Source of the DNA: a bacterium
GTDB taxonomy: Bacteria > Verrucomicrobiota > Kiritimatiellia > RFP12 > UBA1067
Direction: 5' to 3'
Assembly: GCA_025360845.1 (NCBI GenBank)
Contig: JANYBJ010000112.1
Coordinates: forward strand, 1-33,474
DNA length: 33,474 nt
A program made the position numbers and the translations under genes. Below the pieces are notes generated by a model that did no database searches, had not been told where the DNA came from, and worked only from the letters and a program-made list of their open reading frames with translations. Shown piece after piece: positions 16,130 to 24,342 of this stretch (within the stretch, counting starts at the first letter, position 1; each line of letters begins with the position of its first letter).

Positions 16130-17140
16130 ATGAAAAAGCCGACTCTCCTATTGGGCAACTGCATGGATTCGATGGGAACTCTTGAAGACCATTCCATTCA
16201 TGCCGTTTGCACTGACCCCCCCTATGGCTTGACGGAGTTTTCGCCGGGTGAAGTTAAAAAACTGCGGTCCGGGCACGGTGGGGTGTGGCGATTGCCGCCA
16301 TCTTGGGATGGATGCAAGCGACGCCCCTTGCCTCGGTTCACGGTACTTTCTTCCGAACAGCGAAAAGACATCGAGGTGTTCTTTAAAAGCTGGGCTGCAT
16401 TGCTCTGGCCCAAACTCCGTCCGGGCGGTCACGTTCTAATCGCGGGCAATCCTACACTTCAAATGTATGTGCAAAGCGCACTGGTTGCTGGGGGTTACGA
16501 GAATCGTGGAACGTTATTACGCATTTATCATGGCTTTCGTGGCGGTGACCGTCCCAAACTCGCTGAAAAAGAATTTCCTGATGTGTGCGTGACACCGCGG
16601 GGCAACTACGAGCCATGGATGCTTTTCCGCAAGCCGATTTCAGAAAAAACTGTCGCTGAGAATTTGAGAAAGTGGGAAACGGGTGGGTTGCGGATGCTGG
16701 AAGGCGGAAAGCCTTTGCCTGATGTGATTCGAAGTTTCAAGACCCCAGCTTGCGAACGTGCGATAGTCGATCATCCGTCGCTCAAACCACAGCATCTTAT
16801 GCGCATTCTTGTTCGCGCTTTACTTCCATTGGGGCACGGAATTGTCCTTGACCCGTTTATGGGTGGCGGTTCGACATTGGCTGCCGCGTCAGTTATCGGT
16901 TACGATTCAATCGGGTTTGAAATTGATCCCGAGTATTTCGAGTTGGCCAAACGCGCCCTATTCCCCTTATCGGCACTGTATCCGGGTTTTGACGGCTCAG
17001 TCCTCGATTCCGCGTTCAGCAAATACGCTCCAACAGAGGAAGAGGAAAGTTATAAGCAACTTTACCTCTTGGAAAAATCCGAAGGATACTTAGACAACCC
17101 AATTGAGCGTAAGCGGATCAAAAAAGCTCAAAAGGTGTAA
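16130..17140 (+). CDS. Beta-class site-specific DNA methyltransferase (N6-A or N4-C)
   Basis: Seen: 336 residues. Catalytic motif IV is TDPPYG (D29-P-P-Y32), and the SAM-binding motif I is DPFMGGGS at about 241, followed by GFEIDPEYFELA. Motif IV before motif I with the target-recognition region between them is the beta-class order. DPPY favours N6-adenine, but N4-cytosine cannot be excluded. HPSLKPQHLMRILVRAL is the usual motif X region. The partner of the divergent HTH-nuclease, protecting the same (unknown) sequence. The start is the ATG 3 bp after the palindrome, with no ribosome site, consistent with leaderless translation. Lower G+C than its neighbours. It converges with the GH97 gene, 11 bp apart, with no terminator visible. 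Confidence 0.93.
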   Translation: MKKPTLLLGNCMDSMGTLEDHSIHAVCTDPPYGLTEFSPGEVKKLRSGHGGVWRLPPSWDGCKRRPLPRFTVLSSEQRKDIEVFFKSWAALLWPKLRPGGHVLIAGNPTLQMYVQSALVAGGYENRGTLLRIYHGFRGGDRPKLAEKEFPDVCVTPRGNYEPWMLFRKPISEKTVAENLRKWETGGLRMLEGGKPLPDVIRSFKTPACERAIVDHPSLKPQHLMRILVRALLPLGHGIVLDPFMGGGSTLAAASVIGYDSIGFEIDPEYFELAKRALFPLSALYPGFDGSVLDSAFSKYAPTEEEESYKQLYLLEKSEGYLDNPIERKRIKKAQKV

Positions 17141-17151
17141 AGGCCGGAAGA

Positions 17152-18999
17152 CTATTCGCGCTCCAGTTTGGCGACGAAGCCGCCGCCCGGTTCCAGCGTC
17201 ACGATCTGCAAAGTCTCACCCGAAACCACACGGCTGGAAAACACAAGTTCGTCCGCTTTGCCCGGACCGTCCGTGAACTGTGAAAGCCTCGCCTGGCGCC
17301 AGCCGGTGAAGCCCGGCGAGAACGAAACCAGCTTCATGTTTGCCGTGCCGTTGACCATGGCCACATACCACACGTTTCCCGTCCGCCGGGCGAACGCTGA
17401 AAATTCGCCGATGCGGCTGCCATCCAACACCCGCGTCTCATCCCATGTGACGGGCAGCGCCTGCAAGAACGGGATCACCGCCGCCAGGCGCGGCTCGTCC
17501 AACAGCCGTTGCGGAGGCCCAGTCATCACCAGCAGCGGCGAGGTCATGAGGTAGGCGGCCGCCAGCCGATGCGCCCACGTTGTGTTCCCCGGATGCGAGA
17601 ACGCGAGAGCCGCACCATCCGCATGCCCCGCCACATCCGTTTCGCAGGCAAACCCGTTGGGATACGTGCGGCTCTCGCCCGAGGCCTTTCGGCAACCGTT
17701 GAAGTTCACCATCAGCTTCCGCAGCGCGGCTTCGCGCGAAACCCGCTCCTCGAAGACGATCAGGCCCAAGTCCTCGCCGTTCAGGCCGTCGATCTTCACG
17801 CCTGCCGCGCCCGCCGCCTGCACGCGGTCCAAATACTCCCGCAACGCCAGCCAGTTGTTCTCCGGCAGGTTCACTTTCTTCGAATCCTTCCCGACGAAGA
17901 CGCGCACGTTACGCTCCCGGCCGTAGCCGCACACCTCTTTCAAAGTGTCCCAGGCGTTCGTCCACGCCTCCCACCTTTCGTCGAGCGTGGTGAACTCGAA
18001 ATTCAAACGCGCCGCGCAGTCGATCACCTGCTTCTCATCCGCGACAGTCGTGTGGGTGGCGGCATCGCCCCCTACCCCGCTCCAGACGCTGCGCCCGCCC
18101 CGCATCCAGTCGAACGTGCCGAACAACGTGGGGTCGGGCGGCAGATTGAGACTGGTGATAAAATCGCTGTTCACCAACGCGTCCAGCGTCGGAGCCAACA
18201 GAACCACACGCCACGGCGTCTGGAAGTTGCCGCTGATCGCGAAACCCTCTTTCTCTGCAAAGACGCCCCGCAACGCCCCGTCCGATTCCGCCTGCAGCCG
18301 CAGGCCGCTGTATCCGGAAAGCGCGGCCTCGGCCACCACCGCATAGCCGCGCTCCTGCGGCAACTCCGCCACGAGCGGCATGTCCAGTGTATGCGACAGC
18401 CCTTGAGGCGAGGCCTTATTCAAATCGTTCAGCGGCGCATTCGTCCATCCATCCGATGGCCGCCAGAAGAACCAGACGCGGCTCTCGGGGGGCAGCCGCC
18501 AGCAGGCGGTCTCCGCCTCCACACGCCACATGCTCTTGCCCGGCACGATCAGCCTCCAGGCGAAGCCTTCGTTGGAGACCGTCACCTGCAACCCGAAGGA
18601 CGGCCCGATCTGCGGCTGCACGTTATAGAGCATCTGGAGCGCGTCGAAGCGCGCCACCGCGTGAACCCCGCGCGCCGGATAGCGCTCGTTCACCTCGCGC
18701 ACGCTCATCGCCGTCAAGGCGCCGACCTTACCGAGATCGAAACCGTTGAGCCTCATCCCGATCGGCGATTCCGCGACCACCTCTCTGCCGTGAAACAAGA
18801 CCGTGTAGGCCAGTTGCCCCTCCACGGTGGCATATACGACGGCCTGCACGGCCCCGTCGGGACTCGTGAGCCGGCGTTCCTCAGCGACAGCCGCGCTGAA
18901 GATGGACAGGCAGAACCCTAATGCGAAGGGCCTGATTCGCGCAATTTTCGAGTTCCCGGTTTCCAGTTTCAAAACATCCGCTTCCCTTTGACCATTCAT
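17152..18999 (-). CDS. GH97-like glycoside hydrolase, divergent
   Basis: Seen: 615 residues from the ATG at 18999, five bases after the SDR stop (translational coupling); a TTG further in behind AGGGAAG is an alternative start. The N-terminal beta domain opens with the GH97 phrase LTSPDGAVQAVVYATVEGQLAYTV. The barrel part has GVKIDGLNGED (position of the retaining nucleophile Asp) and ESRTYPNGFACETDVAG (position of the acid/base Glu). Usual GH97 signatures such as the W-rich 'DWGW' strand and 'TREG' are altered here (LDERWEAW, ACETDV). Family knowledge: GH97 contains alpha-glucosidases and alpha-galactosidases. Inference: a secreted alpha-glycosidase of the retaining type, if active. A signal peptide is plausible (FALGFCLSIFSAAVA). 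Confidence 0.78.
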   Translation of the reverse strand: MNGQREADVLKLETGNSKIARIRPFALGFCLSIFSAAVAEERRLTSPDGAVQAVVYATVEGQLAYTVLFHGREVVAESPIGMRLNGFDLGKVGALTAMSVREVNERYPARGVHAVARFDALQMLYNVQPQIGPSFGLQVTVSNEGFAWRLIVPGKSMWRVEAETACWRLPPESRVWFFWRPSDGWTNAPLNDLNKASPQGLSHTLDMPLVAELPQERGYAVVAEAALSGYSGLRLQAESDGALRGVFAEKEGFAISGNFQTPWRVVLLAPTLDALVNSDFITSLNLPPDPTLFGTFDWMRGGRSVWSGVGGDAATHTTVADEKQVIDCAARLNFEFTTLDERWEAWTNAWDTLKEVCGYGRERNVRVFVGKDSKKVNLPENNWLALREYLDRVQAAGAAGVKIDGLNGEDLGLIVFEERVSREAALRKLMVNFNGCRKASGESRTYPNGFACETDVAGHADGAALAFSHPGNTTWAHRLAAAYLMTSPLLVMTGPPQRLLDEPRLAAVIPFLQALPVTWDETRVLDGSRIGEFSAFARRTGNVWYVAMVNGTANMKLVSFSPGFTGWRQARLSQFTDGPGKADELVFSSRVVSGETLQIVTLEPGGGFVAKLERE

Positions 19000-19004
19000 C
19001 CGGC

Positions 19005-20048
19005 TCAGAAAAACCATTTGGCAAACCGCAGGATGCCCTGTTTCCAAGGCACGCGGTGAGAGATGCCCGAGGCGTTCTTGAAGCTGTCAAGGTTCGCGAC
19101 GTACCAGCGGTAGTTGCGCACCAGCGCATCCTTGTTCGAGTAGGCCGTCCGATACCCCAGCACGCGCTCGGCCTTTTCGATGCTCACGAACGAATCCTCA
19201 CACGCGGTCTCGTACACCCACTTGTAGAGCGGCGAGAGGTGCAGCATCTCCAAGAAGCGCAAGGCCCAGATCATCGGCTTGGCCGGGAACCCGCTGATCG
19301 TCTTACCGTGGCCGGCGTCGTCCAGTACCGCCTGGTAGTCCTCGCGCATCGTCGTGAACACTTTCGCGCCGATGTTGAAGGTGTCGTTCACGAGCGCTTT
19401 ATCCAGCGTCAGGGCGAGCCAGATCGCTCCGCAAAGGTCTTCCACATCGAGCAGTTGATAGCGGTTATTGCCGCTGCCGATCATGGGGAACCCGTGACCC
19501 GTGTAAGCCCAGTCATAAAACAATGCGAACACGCCGAGGCGCTCCGGACCGATGAAAGACTTGGGCCGGATGACCGGCAAGCACAGCCCCTGCTTGCGGA
19601 ACCCGAGGCACACCTCTTCGGCCATGATCTTGGCCTTGCCGTACGGCCCCACGCCGACCAGCTTGTCGGTTTCGTAAAGCGGATGGTGGTCCGGAATGCC
19701 GTACACCGCCGTGGAGGAGATCATGACCACACGCTCCACGCCCGCCTCCTGCGCGGCGGCCATCACGTTGCGCGTGCCGTCCACATCGGTGGTCATGATG
19801 TCCTGCTCGGAGTACAGCGGCAAGGCCGCCGCCGTGTGGATAACCCACGTCACGCCCTCCATCACTTTCTTCAAAGCCGCCACATCGCGGATGTCGCCGA
19901 CGACGGCATCGATCTGCCCCTTCTCGGCATAATCGAACGGCACGAGATCGATCGAGCGGATGTCGGAGATCCCCTTGTTCCGCAAATGCCGGATGAGGTT
20001 GATTCCCAAAAATCCGCTGCCTCCTGTGACCAAAACCCGCTGACTCAT
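19005..20048 (-). CDS. NAD-dependent epimerase/dehydratase (extended SDR)
   Basis: Seen: 347 residues. AAAGGA before the ATG at 20048 sets the start, though the frame is open further up. The Rossmann nucleotide loop is GGSGFLG (9-15) and the SDR triad is S111/S112 with Y136-x3-K140 (SSTAVYG, YGKAK). IRPKSFIGPERLGVF and the long C-terminal substrate domain fit the extended SDR class that acts on nucleotide sugars, sterols or similar. Family knowledge: 3-beta-hydroxysteroid-dehydrogenase-like and UDP-sugar epimerase-like proteins share this layout. The substrate cannot be read. It is transcribed with the GH97 gene downstream (5-bp gap) and divergently from tsaC. Confidence 0.88.
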   Translation of the reverse strand: MSQRVLVTGGSGFLGINLIRHLRNKGISDIRSIDLVPFDYAEKGQIDAVVGDIRDVAALKKVMEGVTWVIHTAAALPLYSEQDIMTTDVDGTRNVMAAAQEAGVERVVMISSTAVYGIPDHHPLYETDKLVGVGPYGKAKIMAEEVCLGFRKQGLCLPVIRPKSFIGPERLGVFALFYDWAYTGHGFPMIGSGNNRYQLLDVEDLCGAIWLALTLDKALVNDTFNIGAKVFTTMREDYQAVLDDAGHGKTISGFPAKPMIWALRFLEMLHLSPLYKWVYETACEDSFVSIEKAERVLGYRTAYSNKDALVRNYRWYVANLDSFKNASGISHRVPWKQGILRFAKWFF

Positions 20049-20124
20049 GTTGTTCCTTTCCAAGCAGCACGGGGAGTGCCATACCGCCCGCCATTCCCGT
20101 CTGTTGTCCACCATCTTACACGCC

Positions 20125-20153
20125 TTGCGCCTCAATCTCAAGTGTGGTACAAA
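20125..20153 (+). promoter_or_regulatory. Candidate promoter of the TsaC gene, possibly leaderless
   Basis: TTGCGC (20125-20130) and TACAAA (20148-20153) with a 17-bp spacer. The ATG at 20160 is only 6 bp past the -10 box, so transcription would start at or next to it. No Shine-Dalgarno is present. Both boxes are weak. Confidence 0.3.
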
Positions 20154-20159
20154 TCTTCC

Positions 20160-20744
20160 ATGAATCCGTCTACACCCGTCATGCTCGAAACCGCCGCGCG
20201 TCTGCTGCGCGCCGCAGGCGTGGCCGTCATTCCCACCGACACCGTCTATGGCATCGCCGCGCATCCGGCCTGTCCCGCCGCCGTGGCCCGCATCTGCACC
20301 ATCAAAGGCCGCCCCGCCGGCAAGCCCATCGCCCTGCTCGCCGCAGACGCGGACGCGGTCACCGCCTTCGGCGCGACCTTCCCGGTTGCCGCACGGCGCC
20401 TGGCCGTCGCCTACTGGCCCGGCGCGCTGACGCTCGTGCTGCCCTGCGGCACGGAGTACGAAGGCTTCCGCGTGCCGGACCACGCCTTCACGCGCGCGCT
20501 GCTCGCCGCCTGCGGCGGCACCCTGCGCGTCACCAGCGCGAATCTCAGCGGCGCGATGCCCGCCGTCAGCGCGGTGGACGCGCTCAAAGACGTGGGGCTT
20601 GAGGCGGATCTGGTGATCGACGGAGGCGTTTCCCCGGGCGGCGTGGCCAGCACCGTTGTGAAGGCAGAGGCAGACGGAACCCTCACCATCCTGCGCGAAG
20701 GCGCCATCGCTTCTGCGGAGATCTTCCGCACCGCCGCGTCTTGA
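20160..20744 (+). CDS. tsaC: L-threonylcarbamoyladenylate synthase (TsaC/YrdC/Sua5 family)
   Basis: Seen: 194 residues, the short TsaC form without the extra Sua5 C-terminal domain. Typical segments are AGVAVIPTDTVYGIAAHP near residue 20-37, IKGRPAGKPIALL (the K-x-R-P...KP ATP/threonine site), YWPGALTLVLP and RVTSANLSGAMPA. Family knowledge: it makes threonylcarbamoyl-AMP from threonine, bicarbonate and ATP, the first step to t6A37 in ANN-decoding tRNAs. The downstream Tsa proteins are not in this window. The longer upstream open frame is the antisense of the SDR gene. Convergent with the ABC permease gene, 22 bp apart. Confidence 0.93.
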   Translation: MNPSTPVMLETAARLLRAAGVAVIPTDTVYGIAAHPACPAAVARICTIKGRPAGKPIALLAADADAVTAFGATFPVAARRLAVAYWPGALTLVLPCGTEYEGFRVPDHAFTRALLAACGGTLRVTSANLSGAMPAVSAVDALKDVGLEADLVIDGGVSPGGVASTVVKAEADGTLTILREGAIASAEIFRTAAS

Positions 20745-20766
20745 CCGGCGCGCGGCACAGCCTCAC

Positions 20767-22041
20767 TCACTCATGCCGCAGCGCCGTGAGCGGGTCCAAC
20801 TGCGCCGCCTTCCAAGCCGGATACGTGCCGAACGTGATGCCTGTGATCACCGAAACCACCAGCGCGACAATCAGCGACTCCGAGGTCACCACCGCTTTGA
20901 GCCCCGACTCTCCGCCCATGCGCGAGACCGTCTCGGCGATGGAAGCGGTGGCGATGCCCAAGCCTGACCCCAGCGCGCCGCCGATCGAGGTGAGCAGCAC
21001 CGACTCCGCGAGAAACTGCCAGAGGATGTCGCGTTTGCGGGCGCCCAGCGCGCGGCGCACCCCGATCTCGCGCGTCCTTTCAAAGATGTTCGCCAGCATG
21101 ATGTTCATGATGCCGATGCCGCCCACCAGCAAGGAGATCGCGGCGATCGAGGTCATCACGATCGTGAAGATGCGCTGCGTCTTGCGCGCGCTCTGCAACA
21201 GTTCGTACGGCACCTGCACTTCGTAGTCGACTTGGGGATGGACCGACTTCAGGTAGCTGCGCAGGCGGCCCGCCGAGCCCGGAATCGCATCAATGTCCTT
21301 CGCCGCCACATACAGAAAATCGTAATCCACCTGCTCCGCCACCCCGCGCCCCATGCGGAACGTGATGCCGCCCCACAGAGAGCGTGCCGTGTCGAGGGGC
21401 ATGCACACGACGTTGTTCAGGTCATACTGCCCGGCCAGCCGCCCGCCGCCCGGGCTCTCCATCAGGCCGATCACCCGGAACGAGATGTTGCCGACAACGA
21501 CCGTTCCCCCGATCGGGTCCTGATGCCCGAACAGACGGCGCGCCGCCTTCACCCCCACCACGCAGACAGGATCAAGCACCTTGCCGTCACTCGGCTTCAG
21601 AAAGCGGCTGCGCCGGTCCACAAGGCGGCAGCGCGTCGCCTCCAAGAACTCGGGGATCGTCGCCACAGCCTCGATATCGGTCGTCTGCTGCCCTTGATAA
21701 ATATCGCGTCGGGTGTCCATCACCGGCACCAGCAGCCGCACGTTCTCGAACACGTTGCGGATGTGGTCGAAGTCCGCCTGCGTGATCCCGTACCGCTGCG
21801 TGTAGGAGCGCGAGGTTTGCTGGACATTGCCCTCGGCCGGCTTGACCGAGCGCAGGATGATGTTGTCCACGCCCTGCGACTCGATCTGCCGCAGGGCCTC
21901 CAGCCGTCCGCCCTCGCCGATCGCCAGCATCGCGACGACCGCCGCGATGCCCAGCACGATGCCGAGCGTGGCGAGCAGGGAGCGGATCAGATGCCGCGTC
22001 AGGCTCGCGTAAACGGTGACCGCCATTTCAACGGAATTCAT
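20767..22041 (-). CDS. MacB-like ABC transporter permease
   Basis: Seen: 424 residues, starting at the ATG that overlaps the ATPase stop (ATGA). One membrane helix near the N terminus (LIRSLLATLGIVLGIAAVVAMLAIG, about 18-42), a large periplasmic domain (about 45-300), then three helices around IVMTSIAAISLLVGGIGIMNIML, FLAESVLLTSIGGALGSGLGI and SLIVALVVSVITGI, ending PLTALRHE. The ERTREIGVRRALGA coupling loop and the 'DPL-ALR' end are hallmarks of MacB/LolE-type exporters (FtsX superfamily). Family knowledge: these are mechanotransmission machines moving macrolides, peptides or lipoproteins across or out of the periplasm. No membrane-fusion (MacA) gene is adjacent. Last gene of the seven-gene operon. 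Confidence 0.92.
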   Translation of the reverse strand: MNSVEMAVTVYASLTRHLIRSLLATLGIVLGIAAVVAMLAIGEGGRLEALRQIESQGVDNIILRSVKPAEGNVQQTSRSYTQRYGITQADFDHIRNVFENVRLLVPVMDTRRDIYQGQQTTDIEAVATIPEFLEATRCRLVDRRSRFLKPSDGKVLDPVCVVGVKAARRLFGHQDPIGGTVVVGNISFRVIGLMESPGGGRLAGQYDLNNVVCMPLDTARSLWGGITFRMGRGVAEQVDYDFLYVAAKDIDAIPGSAGRLRSYLKSVHPQVDYEVQVPYELLQSARKTQRIFTIVMTSIAAISLLVGGIGIMNIMLANIFERTREIGVRRALGARKRDILWQFLAESVLLTSIGGALGSGLGIATASIAETVSRMGGESGLKAVVTSESLIVALVVSVITGITFGTYPAWKAAQLDPLTALRHE

Positions 22042-22739
22042 GACTCTTTCATCCTTCCGTCGTGGATGGTCACCGACTGCGTCGCATACTTCCGGTAGAT
22101 CGGGTTGTGCGTCACCATGATGATCGTCTTGCCCGCGCGATGCAGCTCCTGAAAAATCTCCAGCACCTCCTGGCCGGTCTTCTCGTCCAGATTGCCGGTC
22201 GGCTCGTCCGCAAGGATCACCGGAGGGTCGTTCGCCAGCGCACGCGCGATCGCCACGCGCTGACACTGCCCGCCGGAGAGCTGCGTGGGCCGCGAGCCGT
22301 AGCGCCCGGCCAGACCGAGCTGATCCAACAGCGCTTGGGCCCGCAGGTGCATCTTCGCACGCGGAAGGCCCGCGTATTGCATGGGTACGCAGACGTTCTC
22401 CTGGATCGTCAGGTGCGACAGCAGGTTGAACGACTGGAAGACCATGCCGATCATGCGGCAGCGCACCGTCGAGGTGTCGTTGTCGTTCAGCCCCGAGACC
22501 GGACGGCCCTCCAACCGGTAGACGCCCGAGGTCGGACGCATCAGCAGCCCGAACAGATTGAGCAGCGTCGACTTGCCGGAGCCGGACGGCCCCATGACCG
22601 TCAGGAACGCCCCGTGGCGCACCGTCAGCTCGGTCGGGCGCAGCGCGTAAATCAGCGTGCCGCCCGCCTCGTAGGTTTTGGCGAGCCCCTGCAACTCGAT
22701 CAGCGGCTGCCGCGTTTGCTGTGTGTCCGGCACACCCAT
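22038..22739 (-). CDS. MacB/LolD-like ABC transporter ATPase
   Basis: Seen: 233 residues. Walker A is GPSGSGKST, the Q-loop is in MVFQSFNLL, the signature is LSGGQCQRVAIARA, Walker B is VILADEPT and the switch His is in IIMVTHN. Length and motifs are those of the LolD/MacB ATPase clade. It pairs with the permease, with which it shares an ATGA overlap. The start at 22739 is chosen because MGVPD lies 11 bp after the esterase stop; the frame is open further upstream inside the esterase gene. The preceding ribosome sequence is weak, so coupling is likely. Powers export by the downstream permease. Confidence 0.93.
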   Translation of the reverse strand: MGVPDTQQTRQPLIELQGLAKTYEAGGTLIYALRPTELTVRHGAFLTVMGPSGSGKSTLLNLFGLLMRPTSGVYRLEGRPVSGLNDNDTSTVRCRMIGMVFQSFNLLSHLTIQENVCVPMQYAGLPRAKMHLRAQALLDQLGLAGRYGSRPTQLSGGQCQRVAIARALANDPPVILADEPTGNLDEKTGQEVLEIFQELHRAGKTIIMVTHNPIYRKYATQSVTIHDGRMKES

Positions 22740-22750
22740 GAAACCCGCTT

Positions 22751-23956
22751 TCACAACGCTTCGTGTTCGCTGCTGACCACGAGGTCCTCTTCGGTAAAGA
22801 GGTTGATGTAGTAGACCGTCGCCTGTTCGGGAATGTCCGCCGAAACCACGCCCGCACAGGAGTCCGCAAGCGCGGGAACGGCTTCCCACTTGCGCGTTTG
22901 CCACGCGCCCTTGTCGACCGTGTAGTTGAGTTCCGCCTTCACCACCGTACAAGGGCCGCTGCCGAAGGTCGCCGTCACCTTGCGCCCTTCGCGCTTGACC
23001 GACTTGAACGTGGGCAGCGGCTTGCCCGCACGCGCGAAGTGGTCGGCAAAGGTGGCGATCTCCTTCGGGTTCTCGCCCGCTTCGCCATGCCCGTGCGGCA
23101 TACGCAAACGCACGCACAGCGTATACGGCGTCTTGAGCATGTGGTAGCTTTTCTGCAGCGAATCCATCGGATACGCGAAATCATTGCTGCCCGTCACCCA
23201 CAGGAAGGGCATCTTCGCCTGAGCCAGATACGCCGACGGGTCCCACAGCTCCAGCCACCTCTTCGCACGCGCGTCGCCCAGGTTCTTGAACTCTCCGAGC
23301 CACGCCGAGTTGTCGCCAAGGAAGCCGCAGCCGTACACAGGCACGGCAAAGGCGAACCGGTTGTCGATCGACGCCGCGATGCAGGTCAGATACCCGCCCC
23401 ACGAAATGCCCGTGATGCCGACATGGTCGGCGTCGACCTCCGGGAGCGAGCGGAGGAACGAGTGCCCCCGCAATACCGCGGCCACCGCGTGATACGTCCA
23501 CTGGTCCTGAACCGGATCATCGACCTTATCGAACCCACCCCAGCCCGCGGGACCGGCCCACACGTGACGCACGTGGCCGGTCTGCTCTTGGCCGTAGGCG
23601 TTACCGCTCACCGCGCCGCAGGTGTCCATCGAGATCGCCGCGTAGCCCCGGCTGTTCCACAATTTCACCCACCGGATAAAAGCCGACCCTCCGCCGCCGT
23701 GGACCAGCACAATCCCAGGCACCTTCTTGCCTGGCTCCATTTTCGGCAGCGCGTAATAGGCGAACACGCGCGTCGGCTTACCCTGATACGGCACGCCCTC
23801 GTAGAAGACCGACTTCACCCCGTTGGTCGCATATTCAGGAGCCTCGAACACCTGCGGAGGCTTGAACAGCGCCTCGCGGTCCCACGGGATCGTCTGCGCA
23901 TGTGCGGCCGCCGCAATCGTCAATCCCGCCAAAACGAGTTCAATTCTTTTCGTCAT
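22751..23956 (-). CDS. Secreted alpha/beta hydrolase (dienelactone hydrolase / acetyl-xylan-esterase-like)
   Basis: Seen: 401 residues; GGAGG 5 nt upstream fixes the ATG at 23956, which overlaps the DUF192 gene by 17 bp. Signal peptide to about AHA (residue 20). Oxyanion segment GIVLVHGGGGSAF, nucleophile elbow GISWGGY (Ser), acid in WVTGSNDFAYP and His in MPHGHGE complete a catalytic triad. An extra beta domain follows the hydrolase part (about 300-401). Family knowledge: secreted DLH-like and acetyl-xylan-esterase-like enzymes are common in PVC bacteria and cleave ester groups on glycans or small molecules. Substrate unknown. Its place between DUF192 and an exporter gives no clear pathway. 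Confidence 0.87.
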   Translation of the reverse strand: MTKRIELVLAGLTIAAAAHAQTIPWDREALFKPPQVFEAPEYATNGVKSVFYEGVPYQGKPTRVFAYYALPKMEPGKKVPGIVLVHGGGGSAFIRWVKLWNSRGYAAISMDTCGAVSGNAYGQEQTGHVRHVWAGPAGWGGFDKVDDPVQDQWTYHAVAAVLRGHSFLRSLPEVDADHVGITGISWGGYLTCIAASIDNRFAFAVPVYGCGFLGDNSAWLGEFKNLGDARAKRWLELWDPSAYLAQAKMPFLWVTGSNDFAYPMDSLQKSYHMLKTPYTLCVRLRMPHGHGEAGENPKEIATFADHFARAGKPLPTFKSVKREGRKVTATFGSGPCTVVKAELNYTVDKGAWQTRKWEAVPALADSCAGVVSADIPEQATVYYINLFTEEDLVVSSEHEAL

Positions 23957-24317
23957 ACGTCCTCCGCTCTTCCCACACGAGGGTGTCCCCCACCCGCATA
24001 TCACTCAACTCCAGACAGCCCGCTTCGGACTCCATCACGCGCGCGGCGTGCCAGCCGCCGCATACCATCAGCCGCCCGGGCCGGACATTCCGGATGATGC
24101 GCGTGACGCGCCACGCCCGGTCGACAAACACCAGATCGAGCGCAAATCGCATCCCGACGGTATGCACCGCACCGCACCGCTCGAGCAGAAGAGCGGCGCC
24201 AGGCCCCAGCGACGGCCGCCCCAACAACCCTCGCAACCGGTCGGCAAACGACACGGCGCGCTCAGCCTTCCCGGCCAGCAGAACCCCTCTGCGTGTGATC
24301 TGTCCGCGCCGCATCAC
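23940..24317 (-). CDS. DUF192 family protein
   Basis: Seen: 125 residues with the DUF192 core, RLRGLLGRPSLGPGAALLLERCGAVHTVGMRFALDLVFVDRAWRVTRI, then a Pro-Arg turn and VMESEAGCLEL, matching PF02643 (usual 110-160 residues). Family members are small beta proteins of unknown function. The start is taken as GTG at 24317 because GAGAGG lies 8 nt upstream; the ATG directly after it would remove one residue. No signal peptide, although many relatives have one. Sits 25 bp after the kinase and overlaps the hydrolase start. Confidence 0.83.
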   Translation of the reverse strand: MMRRGQITRRGVLLAGKAERAVSFADRLRGLLGRPSLGPGAALLLERCGAVHTVGMRFALDLVFVDRAWRVTRIIRNVRPGRLMVCGGWHAARVMESEAGCLELSDMRVGDTLVWEERRTYDEKN

Positions 24318-24342
24318 CCACCGCGCCTCTCACTTCCAACGC

